Source: Emergencia timonensis
Lineage (GTDB): Bacteria > Bacillota > Clostridia > Peptostreptococcales > Anaerovoracaceae
Length of the DNA stretch: 64,000 nt
Assembly (NCBI RefSeq): GCF_900086585.1
Contig: NZ_FLKM01000008.1
Coordinates: 62,001-126,000 of the forward strand
Direction: 5' to 3'
Part shown: one piece after another, positions 1 to 10,584 of the stretch
Layout of the letters: the number at the start of each line of letters is the position of its first letter
How positions within the stretch are numbered: the stretch's first letter is position 1
Program-made: the position numbers and the translations under genes
Notes under the pieces: generated by a model
The model's input: the letters and a program-made list of their open reading frames with translations, nothing else
What the model was told of the DNA's origin: nothing
Databases searched by the model: none

Positions 1-185
1 ATTCCTCTTTCCTTCTCTTCCGGTGCCTTGTCGATCTGGTCGAAGGCTACCTTCTCTCCCAGTTCATATCTCTGATACAGTGTCGTCGTGATCGCTGCTG
101 TCAGAGTTGTCTTTCCGTGGTCTACGTGACCGATTGTTCCGATATTGATATGCGGTTTATTTCTCTCAAATTTCTGCTTTGCCAT
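1..185 (-). CDS. tuf: Elongation factor Tu, first copy (5' part only)
   Basis: EF-Tu brings aminoacyl-tRNA to the ribosome as a GTP complex. Only the first 61 codons lie in the window; the gene continues past base 1, so this is an edge cut and not a broken gene. The protein starts [12 protein letters not shown] and contains the P-loop [10 protein letters not shown]. It follows fusA by 17 bases and ends the rpsL-rpsG-fusA-tuf string. The 185 bases match the start of the second tuf gene (ending at 28335) except at positions 159, 168 and 174. These three differences are synonymous and lie in the first nine codons. Confidence 0.97.
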   Translation of the reverse strand, partial: MAKQKFERNKPHINIGTIGHVDHGKTTLTAAITTTLYQRYELGEKVAFDQIDKAPEEKERG

Positions 186-202
186 TTTTATTCCTCCTGT
201 AA

Positions 203-2272
203 TTATTTATTACCAATCTTTTCAACTAAGCTGTCTGGTAATTTTTCAAAGTGGTCGAACTGCATTACATAAACGCCACGACCCTGGGTCTTTGATCTCA
301 GGTCAGTTGCGTAACCGAACATCTCGGACAGAGGTACCATACCTCTTACAGCTACTGCACCATTGTTCATATCTGATCCTTCAATTCTGCCTCTTCTTGA
401 GGAGATGTCGCCGATAACGTCGCCCATATATTCTTCTGGAACATTCACTTCAACTTTGAAGATTGGTTCTAGGAGAACTGGCTTCGCTTTCTTGGCAGCT
501 TCTCTGAATGCCATGGAAGCAGCAACTTTGAAGGCCATTTCAGAGGAGTCGACTTCGTGGTATGAACCGTCATACAGTTCTACACCAAGGTCCACAACCT
601 GGTATCCCGCCAAAGGACCATTTTCCATCGCTTCTTTGATACCATCTTCAATCTTAGGGATATATTCTCTAGGAATAGCACCACCGACGATTGAGTTGAC
701 AAATTCAAAGCCTGAACCTGGTTCTCTCGGATAGATTTTAATCTTAACGTGACCGTACTGACCGTGACCACCAGACTGCTTTGCATACTTGTGATCCACA
801 TCAGCTGTCGTTGAGATTGTTTCTTTATAGGATACCTGCGGCTTACCAACATTGGCTTCTACCTTGAATTCACGCAGAAGTCTATCTACGATGATTTCCA
901 GATGAAGTTCGCCCATTCCGGCGATGATGGTCTGCCCAGTGTCTTCATTTGTATAAGTCTTAAAAGTCGGATCTTCTTCTGCCAGCTTCGCAAGGGCAAT
1001 ACCCATCTTCTGCTGACCAGCTTTTGTCTTAGGCTCGATTGCAATTTCAATAACAGGATCTGGGAATTCCATGGATTCCAATATAATCTCGTTTTTGTCG
1101 TCGCAAAGAGTATCTCCTGTAGTCGTATCCTTCAAGCCTACTGCTGCCGCAATATCTCCAGAATAAACCTTTTCGATTTCTTCTCTTTTATTTGCATGCA
1201 TCTGCAGGATTCTTCCGATTCTTTCTTTCTTGCCCTTTGTTGAGTTGTAAACATAGGAACCTGATTCCAAAGTACCGGAATATACTCTGAAGAATGCCAG
1301 CTTACCTACAAATGGGTCGGCCATGATCTTGAAGGCCAATGCCGAGAAAGGCTCACTGTCGCTGGACTTTCTGACATCTTCTTCACCTGTATCAGGGTCA
1401 ACACCTTTGATAGGCGGAATGTCAATTGGTGCCGGCATGTAGTCAATGACTGCATCGAGCATCATCTGAACACCCTTGTTTCTATACGCGGAACCACAAA
1501 GCATAGGTACCATCTGGCAGGCAATCGTCTGCTTTCTGATGGTGTCCTTCATTTCCTCTATGGTTATTTCTTCACCTTCCAGGAACTTCATCATCAGTTC
1601 TTCGTCACATTCTGCAACGGATTCAACTAACTTCTCTCTCCATTCCTGTGCCATATCCATCATGTCTTCCGGAATATCTGTAACTTCATATTCCTTACCA
1701 AGCTCGTCCTTGTAAATCTCTGCTTTCATCTCTACCAGGTCGATAATTCCAACGAAATTATCTTCCGCACCGATTGGCAGTTGAACAGGTACAGCGTTCG
1801 CTTTTAGTCTGTCCTTCACCATACCGACAACTCTGAAGAAGTCAGCTCCCATGATGTCCATCTTGTTGACGAAAATCATTCTAGGAACTCCGTACTTTTC
1901 AGCCTGTCTCCAAACTGTCTCGGACTGTGGTTCTACACCGCCCTTTGCGCAAAGCACAGTTACTGCTCCATCCAGAACTCTGAGGGATCTCTCTACTTCG
2001 ACTGTAAAGTCAACGTGTCCCGGAGTGTCGATGATATTGATTCTATGGCCTTTCCATTGTGCTGTAGTAGCAGCAGAGGTAATTGTAATACCACGTTCCT
2101 GTTCCTGTTCCATCCAGTCCATCGTAGCAGCACCTTCGTGGGTTTCTCCTAACTTATGAGTTCTTCCTGTATAGAAAAGGATACGTTCTGTGGTAGTGGT
2201 CTTACCGGCGTCAATATGCGCCATAATACCGATATTTCTAGTTTTCTCTAACGGAAACTCTCTACCAGCCAT
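203..2272 (-). CDS. fusA: Elongation factor G
   Basis: This is the translocation GTPase of the ribosome, 689 aa, the normal EF-G length. The G domain has [13 protein letters not shown] (G1), DTPGHVDF (G3, with the catalytic His present) and NKMD (G4); domains II-V follow in the usual order to the C-terminus. It is the third gene of the str string: rpsG ends 44 bases upstream and tuf starts 17 bases downstream, so the genes are very likely co-transcribed. A second, diverged EF-G-like gene lies at 56797-58746; this copy has all canonical motifs and is the housekeeping factor. Confidence 0.98.
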   Translation of the reverse strand: MAGREFPLEKTRNIGIMAHIDAGKTTTTERILFYTGRTHKLGETHEGAATMDWMEQEQERGITITSAATTAQWKGHRINIIDTPGHVDFTVEVERSLRVLDGAVTVLCAKGGVEPQSETVWRQAEKYGVPRMIFVNKMDIMGADFFRVVGMVKDRLKANAVPVQLPIGAEDNFVGIIDLVEMKAEIYKDELGKEYEVTDIPEDMMDMAQEWREKLVESVAECDEELMMKFLEGEEITIEEMKDTIRKQTIACQMVPMLCGSAYRNKGVQMMLDAVIDYMPAPIDIPPIKGVDPDTGEEDVRKSSDSEPFSALAFKIMADPFVGKLAFFRVYSGTLESGSYVYNSTKGKKERIGRILQMHANKREEIEKVYSGDIAAAVGLKDTTTGDTLCDDKNEIILESMEFPDPVIEIAIEPKTKAGQQKMGIALAKLAEEDPTFKTYTNEDTGQTIIAGMGELHLEIIVDRLLREFKVEANVGKPQVSYKETISTTADVDHKYAKQSGGHGQYGHVKIKIYPREPGSGFEFVNSIVGGAIPREYIPKIEDGIKEAMENGPLAGYQVVDLGVELYDGSYHEVDSSEMAFKVAASMAFREAAKKAKPVLLEPIFKVEVNVPEEYMGDVIGDISSRRGRIEGSDMNNGAVAVRGMVPLSEMFGYATDLRSKTQGRGVYVMQFDHFEKLPDSLVEKIGNK

Positions 2273-2316
2273 TCACTTTCCTCCATTTCTGCTTTTCTAA
2301 AGTTGAACAAAGTTGA

Positions 2317-3294
<978 letters not shown>

Positions 3295-3711
3295 TTATTT
3301 TTTCTTAGGTCTCTTAGCACCGTATTTTGAACGAGCCTGACCTCTGTCGTTAACACCAGCAGTGTCAAGTGTACCTCTAACAATGTGGTATCTTACACCT
3401 GGAAGGTCTCTTACTCTTCCGCCTCTGATCAGCACAACGCTATGTTCCTGTAAGTTGTGTCCGATGCCTGGGATATAAGCTGTTACTTCGATACCGTTAG
3501 TCAGACGTACTCTGGCAACCTTTCTAAGAGCTGAATTCGGCTTCTTAGGTGTAACTGTCTTTACTGAAGTGCACACGCCTCTCTTCTGTGGTGAGTTTGT
3601 GTCAGTTGCAACTCTTCTTAAAGAGTTCATACCCTTACCAAGAGCAGGAGCGGTTGACTTCTTAACAGCACTAGTTCTGCCTTGACGTACTAATTGGTTA
3701 ATAGTAGGCAT
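3295..3711 (-). CDS. rpsL: 30S ribosomal protein S12
   Basis: Ribosomal protein S12 sits at the decoding centre of the 30S subunit and influences translational accuracy. The 138-aa protein begins [12 protein letters not shown]; the conserved loops [12 protein letters not shown] and [17 protein letters not shown] are intact, including the lysines where streptomycin-resistance changes occur in other bacteria. It is the first gene of the str string. Its promoter is at 3806-3834 and its leader contains a small hairpin (ACCCTAA/TTAGGGT at about 3760-3781) flanked by direct repeats GTCAAATTAAC. In most Firmicutes this gene follows rpoC directly or via an L7Ae-type gene; here 3 kb of other material intervenes. 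Confidence 0.98.
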   Translation of the reverse strand: MPTINQLVRQGRTSAVKKSTAPALGKGMNSLRRVATDTNSPQKRGVCTSVKTVTPKKPNSALRKVARVRLTNGIEVTAYIPGIGHNLQEHSVVLIRGGRVRDLPGVRYHIVRGTLDTAGVNDRGQARSKYGAKRPKKK

Positions 3712-3805
3712 TTGTTTCTCCTTTCCTTTTAGGATTAATTTATTCTCACAGTCAAATTAACCCTAAATCATTTATTAGGGTCAAATTAACTCGAAACTAA
3801 CAAAT

Positions 3806-3834
3806 AGTTTACCACATTTCCCTGCTCAATGCAA
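3806..3834 (-). promoter_or_regulatory. Sigma-A promoter of rpsL
   Basis: On the minus strand TTGCAT (3829-3834) is followed after 17 bases by TAAACT (3806-3811). It lies about 95 bases before the rpsL start and gives the str string its own promoter. This fits with the rpoC terminator at 6716-6747. Confidence 0.6.
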
Positions 3835-3894
3835 GGATTATCAGGCGCTAGAAAGGATTTTTTCAATTTTTTTCAGGCTCCATTTGCTTTCCAC

Positions 3895-3923
3895 TTGATT
3901 TATGCCGAAGTTTTTTGTAATAT
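3895..3923 (+). promoter_or_regulatory. Probable promoter of the nuclease-like gene
   Basis: TTGATT (3895-3900), a 17-base spacer and TAATAT (3918-3923) lie 32 bases before the start codon at 3956. The spacing fits a sigma-A promoter; the -35 box is imperfect. Confidence 0.5.
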
Positions 3924-3955
3924 ATTTACAAATTTAGAATTAAAAGGAGTTTACC

Positions 3956-4819
3956 ATGAAAAATCTTATCGCTGCGCTTGAATTTGAAATTACCAGAGAA
4001 AAAAAGCTGATCTCAACTTGTCAAAATTTCTTAGACACCGCTCCAAAGGGTTTTCTGACGGTGAGAGAGCGACGTCACGGCAAGACTTACTACTGGACCT
4101 TTGAAGATGGAAAGGGCGCCGACCGCAAGCAGAAGCAGGTCAATATCACGGGGAATCACGATTTAATCCTTCAATTGACAAACAAAATGATCTGTCAGGA
4201 AATCCTCGATCGATGTTTCAAAAACAAAAGGCCCTTGGAAAGTTTGCTTAACAAGTATAAGCCTGTGGATCCATTTTTTGTAATGAAGAGTTGTTCTACA
4301 AAATACCAAGACGTTTTTTTACTGCGCAAAAAACAGCTGTTAGAAAAGCGACTGACTGCGCCTTATAAAAAATGCCCTTACAACCCCAAGTTCCACGTTC
4401 ACGAAACGGATTACGGTGAATTGGTTCGTTCCAAGTCGGAGCAGCTTCTCGGAAATACACTGTTCGCTTATGGAATCCCCTTCCATTATGAAGAAGCCTT
4501 TGAATGTGCAAACGACGTTACACTATTCCCCGATTTTCGGATTCTGCTTCCCGATAACAGTTGGAAGATATGGGAGCACTTAGGTCTTTTGTCAAACGAG
4601 GGCTATTGCTCAGATAATGCAAAAAAGCTGAATCTTTTCCAACAAAATGGCCTCGTCATCGGCGGAAATTTAATCCTGACCATGGACGACAACAAACAGG
4701 ATTTCAGCAGCGCAATTATCAATCAAATCATCAATGATCAAATTCTGCCCCTGCTCCACGGTATACGGGTTGACAAAGCCAAAATCATTGAAGGTGTTCA
4801 GCAGCCTTACATGAAATAA
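3956..4819 (+). CDS. Putative PD-(D/E)XK nuclease-fold protein
   Basis: A 287-aa protein of unknown specific role. The N-terminal third is basic and mixed, with RERRHGKTYYW near residue 40. The C-terminal half reads like a restriction-endonuclease core: VRSKSEQLLG (Glu), then a TLFPDFRIL strand (Asp), then WEHLG and a helix ending in LNLFQQNG. That order of Glu, PDF and a charged strand is typical of PD-(D/E)XK folds; calling it a nuclease is inference. AAAGGAG precedes the ATG. It is transcribed against all its neighbours and sits between rpsL and an IS256-type element, suggesting acquired DNA. No partner methylase is present. Confidence 0.6.
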   Translation: MKNLIAALEFEITREKKLISTCQNFLDTAPKGFLTVRERRHGKTYYWTFEDGKGADRKQKQVNITGNHDLILQLTNKMICQEILDRCFKNKRPLESLLNKYKPVDPFFVMKSCSTKYQDVFLLRKKQLLEKRLTAPYKKCPYNPKFHVHETDYGELVRSKSEQLLGNTLFAYGIPFHYEEAFECANDVTLFPDFRILLPDNSWKIWEHLGLLSNEGYCSDNAKKLNLFQQNGLVIGGNLILTMDDNKQDFSSAIINQIINDQILPLLHGIRVDKAKIIEGVQQPYMK

Positions 4820-4868
4820 CTTTAAGTCTATCTCATCTAACATTGCTGCACAAATTGGGGGGGCAGAA

Positions 4869-4878
4869 GAGACCAACA
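4869..4878. repeat. Left copy of IS target duplication
   Basis: GAGACCAACA here is repeated exactly at 6253-6262, on the other side of the IS256-type element. IS256 elements normally duplicate 8-9 bases, so one or two of the ten matching bases may be chance or element sequence. Confidence 0.65.
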
Positions 4879-6252
4879 GTCAAGTCCAAATTTGTGTGTA
4901 AATTAATATCGGTATATGCAGGCGGCATTTGCCGCCTGCGAAGTTAACAACACTACAGCTTATCGGGCTGTAAGCTTCTTCATTTCATAATACTCCGTCA
5001 TATCAAAGAGCTTCTGCGATGATGACCAGTCATTGTGGTCGTCAAGCAGGACGGCGCCTATCAGCCTGAGGGCAGACTCACGATTCGGGAAGATCCCGAT
5101 GACCTTCTCCCTCCTGCGTATCTCCCGGTTCTCCCTCTCGATGATGTTGCTCGTCCTCAGTGAAACCCTGTATTTGCTGGGGAGGTTCATCACCGCCATC
5201 GCGTCCTCGAAGCCCTCGCTCAGCAGCTCCACTGCCTTTCCTGCCACATCCGCATAATCTGCAATGATCGAGTCCCTCTTCCCGCGTGCCATCTTTATGC
5301 TGGGTGCGGTGAACATCTCGCGCAGCTCGCTTGACAGGCCCTGCTGGTATTTCTTTGGCGTGGCGTCCATCAGGCTGCGTAGGAAATGGACCTGGCACCT
5401 CTGCCACGTGCTCCCCTCGAAGCTTTCCCCGGCAGCCTTCCGCAGCCCCTTGTGCGCATCGCAGACCACCATGTCCACCCCCGACAGGCCCCTGTCCTTC
5501 AGTCCTGTGAAGAAGTCCCTCCATGTCCCTTCCGTCTCCGCCCCGCATACGTCAAATCCCAGGACCTCCTTGCGGCCGCCCGGATTGATCCCCACTGCGA
5601 TGAGCACCGCCTTGGAAACGATGCGCTGTTCCTCCCGCACCTTTATGTAGATTGCATCCGCCATGACGAACGGGCAGCTGGTGCCAAGGGGCCTGTCACG
5701 GAATTTCTTCACTGGCCCGTCAAGCTCCCGGCACATTTCCGAGACGGCTGATTTTGAGAAGGATTCGCCGCACAGCTGCTGGGTTATCTTCTGCACGTTG
5801 CGCGTCGAGACACCCTGGACCACCATCTCCATCATGGAAAGGATCAGGCCCTGCTCATTCCGCTTGTACTGGTCAAAAAGGACCGTTTTGAAGGGGAGGT
5901 CCCTGTGCCTGGGCACTTCCAGCTGGATCTTCCCGATCCTTGTCGTAAGGCTTCGTATACGGGTCCCGTTCCTGTAATCACTGCGTCCGTCGCTGCGTTC
6001 ATAGCGCTCAGCGCCCAGCTGCTGCCTTGATTCGGCCAGCAGGGTCTGGTTCAGGATTTCCTCCATGATTTTTGCAAAGGCCTCTTCCTTCGAATCTTTA
6101 AAAAGCCCTACCAAAAAATCGTATTCTAGTGTAAAATTAATCTGAGCCATATCTATTACCTCCGGTTTTGTTTTTGTCGTTATTAACATTTTAACCGATT
6201 TAATAGATATGTGCTCTATTTTTTTAATTTACACCATTATACAGACTCTATC
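4879..6252 (-). mobile_element. IS256-family insertion sequence
   Basis: The element spans about 1.37 kb between the two GAGACCAACA copies. Its ends form imperfect inverted repeats sharing a perfect inner GTGTAAATTAA: the right end reads GAGTCTGTATAATG before that block on the complementary strand, and the left end reads AAGTCCAAATTTGT. It encodes one full-length transposase. Its preserved ends, target duplication and open reading frame suggest a recent insertion that may still be mobile. It landed in the repeat-rich stretch between rpoC and the nuclease-like gene, after the rpoC terminator, so rpoBC expression is probably unaffected. Confidence 0.8.
4960..6150 (-). CDS. IS256-family transposase
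   Basis: A DDE transposase of the MULE/IS256 type that cuts and joins the element ends. I place the start at the ATG at 6150 (396 aa, MAQINFTLEYDF), because GGAGG lies eight bases upstream; an earlier ATG at 6189 would add 13 residues. Catalytic positions are visible: Asp in FVMADAIYIKV, Asp in MVVCDAHKG and Glu in SNIIERENREIRRR. The Cys-His segment WQRCQVHFLR typical of the family lies between the second Asp and the Glu. Length is normal and there is no frameshift. It looks more GC-rich than its surroundings, consistent with acquisition. Confidence 0.95.
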   Translation of the reverse strand: MAQINFTLEYDFLVGLFKDSKEEAFAKIMEEILNQTLLAESRQQLGAERYERSDGRSDYRNGTRIRSLTTRIGKIQLEVPRHRDLPFKTVLFDQYKRNEQGLILSMMEMVVQGVSTRNVQKITQQLCGESFSKSAVSEMCRELDGPVKKFRDRPLGTSCPFVMADAIYIKVREEQRIVSKAVLIAVGINPGGRKEVLGFDVCGAETEGTWRDFFTGLKDRGLSGVDMVVCDAHKGLRKAAGESFEGSTWQRCQVHFLRSLMDATPKKYQQGLSSELREMFTAPSIKMARGKRDSIIADYADVAGKAVELLSEGFEDAMAVMNLPSKYRVSLRTSNIIERENREIRRREKVIGIFPNRESALRLIGAVLLDDHNDWSSSQKLFDMTEYYEMKKLTAR

Positions 6253-6262
6253 GAGACCAACA
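6253..6262. repeat. Right copy of IS target duplication
   Basis: GAGACCAACA, identical to 4869-4878. The sequence before the insertion would have read through from about 4868 directly into 6253. Confidence 0.65.
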
Positions 6263-6268
6263 CGTCAA

Positions 6269-6543
6269 TGCGCCTTCATTTTGCATAAAATGCTGTTTAC
6301 TTGCACAAAAGTCTCCTGCCGAGTCCAAATGCGCCTTCATTTTTGATTTTATTAAATTTACTTGCGCCACTCCCTTTGCAAAACGGCGTAGAACAAGTGC
6401 ATGTGCCCTTTTCAATGATACTTCAGCCATATTTAACACTATTTATCACACTTTATTTTCCATTTTTAGCATTATAAGTAAATTCGCTTGCGTTAAACAA
6501 GATAAATGTGCAAGTAATCAACAATAATTTGCAAATGAAGGCA
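6269..6543. repeat. Dispersed 38-bp repeat, two direct and one inverted copy
   Basis: Copies at 6269-6306 and 6330-6367 both start TGCGCCTTCATTTT and end TTTACTTGC plus two or three bases. An inverted copy occupies 6508-6543 (GTGCAAGTAA ... AAATGAAGGCA), so the outer copies could pair. Another AAAATGAAGGCGC fragment lies at 6594-6604. A 63-codon minus-strand frame (6248-6439) runs over the direct copies, but their 61-base spacing is not a multiple of three, so the repeat is not a repeated peptide. Confidence 0.6.
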
Positions 6544-6598
6544 GATTGGTTTACAATAATCAAAAAATGTGCCATTAAGGATTAAATAATTGAAAATG

Positions 6599-6711
6599 AA
6601 GGCGCGCACGTGAGGGCGTGCAGTAACAAAGAACCATGGCAAGGCGCGCACGTCCGGGTGTGCGGCAGCAAGATGTCATGGCAAGGCGCACGTGAAAGCG
6701 TGCGGCGACTG
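6599..6711. repeat. Three tandem 42-bp hairpin units
   Basis: Units start with AAGGCGC at 6599, 6641 and 6683; the first two are exactly 42 bases. Each holds a small hairpin with a changed loop: GCACG/CGTGC, CGCAC/GTGCG and CGCACG/CGTGCG. The first two units end in ATGGC. They lie just beyond the rpoC terminator on the downstream side. Confidence 0.65.
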
Positions 6712-6715
6712 CATT

Positions 6716-6747
6716 CAAAAAGAGGCGGATTGAAAAATCCGCCTCTT
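6716..6747 (-). terminator. Intrinsic terminator of rpoBC
   Basis: A perfect 12-bp stem (AAGAGGCGGATT/AATCCGCCTCTT, loop of 4) begins 28 bases after the rpoC stop and is followed on the minus strand by a T run. It separates rpoBC from the str genes. Confidence 0.9.
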
Positions 6748-6775
6748 ACTCTTTATGTGATTGCCTTGCACTCGA

Positions 6776-9700
6776 TTAGTCTAATTCTACGATTTCAGGT
6801 TCATTTACCTCAAAGACGCTGGCTGTTTCCACTTCGTATTCGTCTTCACGCGCTTCAACAACAGCCTCCTCTGCATATTCGTCCAGCTCGTCATCCTCTT
6901 CCTGATATCTTTCGTACTCTCTCATAAACTCTTCGTTTACACCGTAATCGAGATTGATGTTCTTATATCTCTTCATTCCGGTTCCGGCAGGTATCAGCTT
7001 ACCGATAATAACGTTTTCTTTCAGACCCATGAGTTTGTCGTTTTTCCCCTTAATTGCCGCATCAGTCAGGACTCTTGTAGTTTCCTGGAAGGATGCTGCT
7101 GACAGGAAGGAGTTCGTTGCCAGGGACGCCTTTGTAATACCGAGAAGCATTTGCTTACCTTTAGCGATTTCTCCGCCATCAGCAAGGGCTTCTTCGTTTG
7201 CGTCTTTGATTTCAAATTTGCTGTATAATCCGCCCGGCAGCAACGTCGTGTCGCCTGCGTCTTCAATTTTAAACTTCGAAAGCATCTGGCTAACAATTAC
7301 TTCAACGTGCTTGTCGTTGATGTCTACACCCTGGTTCTTATATACACGCTGAACTTCCTTCAGCAGGTACTGGTATACACCTTCAACACCGTTAAGTCTC
7401 AGGATGTCATGCGGATTCAGCGGACCACTTGTGATGTTTCCGCCGGCATAGATGTAGTCGTCTTTCTTGACTGCAAGTCTTGCACCGTAAGGAACTACAT
7501 ATACCTTGTCTTCTCCTTCGTCACTTCTGACAGTAACTTCCGTCTTGTTGTCTGATCTAGGCTGAATGTCAATGACTCTGCCGTTCTCCTCACAGATTTC
7601 GGCAAGTCCCTTTGGCTTTCTGGCCTCGAACAATTCCTCTACTCTCGGAAGACCGTGGGTGATGTCGGATCCGGCTACGCCTCCGGTATGGAAGGTTCTC
7701 ATGGTCAGCTGAGTACCCGGTTCACCGATGGATTGTGCAGCAGTGATACCGACTGATTCGCCGATGTTAACTTCCTCTCCCGTTGCCAGGTTTCTGCCGT
7801 AGCATTTTGCACAGATTCCCGTTTTGCTGTGGCAGGTCATAACAGATCTGATCGCAATGGACTCGATGCCGCAGTTTACCACTTCCATGGACTGCTCATC
7901 GGTGATTTCTTCACCCTGCTCTACGATGACTTCACCAGTCTGCGGATTGACGATATCCACGAGAGCCGTTCTGCCAGCAATACGCTGATTGAGCGGTTCA
8001 ATGACTTCTTTGCCATCGGTAAAGGCTCTTACTTCCACACCTTCATCGGTTCCGCAGTCAAATTCTCTGACGATGACGTTATGAGAAACGTCAACCAGTC
8101 TTCTGGTCAGATAACCAGAGTCAGCTGTACGAAGGGCTGTATCGGCCAGACCTTTACGAGCACCGTTGGAGGAGATAAAGTACTCCAAGATGGAAAGTCC
8201 TTCACGGAAGTTCGCCTTGATTGGAATTTCTACGGTCTTACCAGTTGCGTTGGCCATCAGACCACGCATGCCTCCGACCTGTCTGATCTGGTTCTTACTA
8301 CCTCTGGCTCCGGATGTCGCCATGATGTTCAGATTGTTCTTTGGTTCCAAGGACTCCATCAGAGCATCCGCTACATCGTCAGTCGTCTTGTTCCAGATTT
8401 CAATAACCTTATCATATCTTTCAGAATTGGACATCAGACCCATTCTGTAAGCTTTTTCGTATTTGTCTACTTCTTTCTGTGATTCAGCGACGATATCCCA
8501 CTTGTTGTCAGGAATCTTCATGTCGTCGATACCGATGGTCACAGCGGCCTTTGTCGAATAATGGTAGCCCATGTCTTTGATGTAGTCCAGCATGATGACA
8601 GTCCCAGTATTTCCGTGGGTCTTGTAACACTTGTCGATAATCGCGCCCAGCTTCTTCTTGTCGCATAAGAAATCGACTTCCAGTGAGTATGGATCCATAT
8701 TTCTGTCGACGAAACCGAGATCCTGCGGAATCTGCTGGTTGTAGATGAATCTGCCTACGGTAGATTCTACCAGTCTTCCTCTCTTGTCGTTTTCATCCAG
8801 ATACATTCTCACCTTGACTTTGGCGTGGATGTCTACGATTTCATCCTGATATGCCATCAGCATCTCGTCAATATCTGTAAAGACCTTGCCGTCGCCCTTT
8901 TCAGGCACCCTCTCAAAACCTGCGGCTCTGAAAGCTTCAGCTGACTTTTTGTCGTTAAACTCGTCTCTCTCGTAGAATACTTTCTCTCTGCCGTCAACGA
9001 CTTCCACTTTTTTGCATGTTCCAGGATACGTCAGATAGTATGCCCCCAGAATCATGTCCTGCGTCGGTGTCGTAATCGGAGAGCCATCCTTCGGCGCCAA
9101 AATGTTGTTTACGGACAGCATCAGAAATCTGGCTTCTGCCTGTGCCTCTACAGAAAGCGGTACGTGAACGGCCATCTGGTCTCCGTCAAAGTCGGCGTTG
9201 AACGCTGTACATACCAATGGATGCAGCTTGATCGCTTTGCCCTCTACCAATACTGGTTCAAAGGCCTGGATACCCAGCCTATGCAAGGTCGGTGCACGGT
9301 TCAGCATGACAGGATGCTCTTTGATAACGCCCTCTAATACGTCCCATACTTCCGGTCTTACCTTCTCGACCATTCTCTTGGCATTTTTGATGTTGTGGGC
9401 ATAACCCTGTTCCACCAGCTCTTTCATGATGAAAGGTTTAAACAGTTCAAGCGCCATCTTTTTAGGAAGACCGCACTGGAAGAACTTCAGCTCTGGTCCT
9501 ACTACGATTACAGAACGGCCAGAGTAGTCAACACGCTTACCCAGCAAGTTCTGTCTGAATCTTCCCTGTTTACCCTTCAGCATATCAGACAATGACTTCA
9601 GAGGTCTGGAGCCAGGACCTGTAACCGGTCTGCCTCTTCTTCCATTGTCAATCAAAGAGTCTACCGCTTCCTGCAGCATTCTCTTCTCATTTCTGACGAT

Positions 9701-10567
9701 AATGTCAGGAGCGCCCAGTTCGAGAAGTCTGTTCAATCTGTTGTTTCTGTTGATCACTCTTCTATACAAGTCGTTGAGGTCAGAAGTCGCAAATCTGCCG
9801 CCGTCCAACTGAACCATCGGTCTCAGATCTGGCGGTATGACTGGGATGACCTCAAGAATCATCCACTCCGGTTTGTTCTCAGACAGTCTCAGCGCTTCGA
9901 CGACTTCTAGTCTTCTGACGATTCTGATCTTCTTCTGGCCAGTAGCTGTCTTCAATTTCTCTCGCAGATCCTTTGAAAGTGCTTCTAAGTCAATCTGTGA
10001 CAACAGTTCTCTCACAGCCTCTGCCCCCATAGCAGCCTTAAAGTCACTTCCATACTTGTCTTTCGCTTCTCTATATTGCTGCTCTGTGAGGATCTCTTTA
10101 TATCCGAGATCAGTCTCGCCTTGGTCCGTTACGATGTATGCAGCAAAGTAAAGGACTTTCTCCAGGTTTCTCGGCGTGATATCGAGAATGAGTCCCATTC
10201 TGGAAGGGATTCCTTTGAAGTACCAGATATGAGAAACTGGGGCGGCCAGCTTGATATGCCCCATTCTCTCTCTTCTTACTTTTGCTTTTGTCACCTCTAC
10301 GCCGCATCGGTCACAGACGATGCCTTTATATCTGATTCGTTTGTATTTTCCGCAATGACATTCCCAGTCCTTCATAGGTCCAAAAATCTTTTCGCAGAAC
10401 AGACCATCTTTTTCTGGCTTCAAAGTCCTATAGTTGATTGTCTCCGGTTTTGTAACTTCACCGTGGGACCATTCCATAATCTTATCTGTTGAGGCCAATT
10501 TGATCTGTAAAGATTCGAAGTTATTAAGTTCGAAATTGTTCGCATTTTTATTTACATTCTCAGTCAA
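6776..10567 (-). CDS. rpoC: RNA polymerase beta' subunit
   Basis: This is the largest catalytic subunit of RNA polymerase, 1263 aa. The N-terminal zinc site has CHCGKYKR and CDRCGVEV; the active-site magnesium loop is [12 protein letters not shown]; the second zinc cluster contains [14 protein letters not shown]; the bridge-helix/trigger-loop region includes [16 protein letters not shown]. The protein ends in a strongly acidic tail ([13 protein letters not shown] onwards, about 45 residues), which is longer and more acidic than I expect for many Firmicutes. It starts 17 bases after rpoB. No frameshift or insertion was seen. Confidence 0.98.
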   Translation of the reverse strand: MTENVNKNANNFELNNFESLQIKLASTDKIMEWSHGEVTKPETINYRTLKPEKDGLFCEKIFGPMKDWECHCGKYKRIRYKGIVCDRCGVEVTKAKVRRERMGHIKLAAPVSHIWYFKGIPSRMGLILDITPRNLEKVLYFAAYIVTDQGETDLGYKEILTEQQYREAKDKYGSDFKAAMGAEAVRELLSQIDLEALSKDLREKLKTATGQKKIRIVRRLEVVEALRLSENKPEWMILEVIPVIPPDLRPMVQLDGGRFATSDLNDLYRRVINRNNRLNRLLELGAPDIIVRNEKRMLQEAVDSLIDNGRRGRPVTGPGSRPLKSLSDMLKGKQGRFRQNLLGKRVDYSGRSVIVVGPELKFFQCGLPKKMALELFKPFIMKELVEQGYAHNIKNAKRMVEKVRPEVWDVLEGVIKEHPVMLNRAPTLHRLGIQAFEPVLVEGKAIKLHPLVCTAFNADFDGDQMAVHVPLSVEAQAEARFLMLSVNNILAPKDGSPITTPTQDMILGAYYLTYPGTCKKVEVVDGREKVFYERDEFNDKKSAEAFRAAGFERVPEKGDGKVFTDIDEMLMAYQDEIVDIHAKVKVRMYLDENDKRGRLVESTVGRFIYNQQIPQDLGFVDRNMDPYSLEVDFLCDKKKLGAIIDKCYKTHGNTGTVIMLDYIKDMGYHYSTKAAVTIGIDDMKIPDNKWDIVAESQKEVDKYEKAYRMGLMSNSERYDKVIEIWNKTTDDVADALMESLEPKNNLNIMATSGARGSKNQIRQVGGMRGLMANATGKTVEIPIKANFREGLSILEYFISSNGARKGLADTALRTADSGYLTRRLVDVSHNVIVREFDCGTDEGVEVRAFTDGKEVIEPLNQRIAGRTALVDIVNPQTGEVIVEQGEEITDEQSMEVVNCGIESIAIRSVMTCHSKTGICAKCYGRNLATGEEVNIGESVGITAAQSIGEPGTQLTMRTFHTGGVAGSDITHGLPRVEELFEARKPKGLAEICEENGRVIDIQPRSDNKTEVTVRSDEGEDKVYVVPYGARLAVKKDDYIYAGGNITSGPLNPHDILRLNGVEGVYQYLLKEVQRVYKNQGVDINDKHVEVIVSQMLSKFKIEDAGDTTLLPGGLYSKFEIKDANEEALADGGEIAKGKQMLLGITKASLATNSFLSAASFQETTRVLTDAAIKGKNDKLMGLKENVIIGKLIPAGTGMKRYKNINLDYGVNEEFMREYERYQEEDDELDEYAEEAVVEAREDEYEVETASVFEVNEPEIVELD

Positions 10568-10584
10568 AGATTTTCTCCCCTTTC

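Noticed and set aside
1..185. Truncated tuf pseudogene
   Set aside because: The truncation is only the window edge; the visible codons are intact and match the complete copy.
6248..6439. A 63-codon minus-strand frame next to the IS
   Set aside because: Built over the 38-bp repeats; copies are out of phase with each other, its stop codon is supplied by the IS end, and no ribosome binding site is convincing.
7829..8482. A 217-codon plus-strand open frame within rpoC
   Set aside because: Antisense to conserved beta' sequence; composition is what codon bias of rpoC would produce on the other strand.
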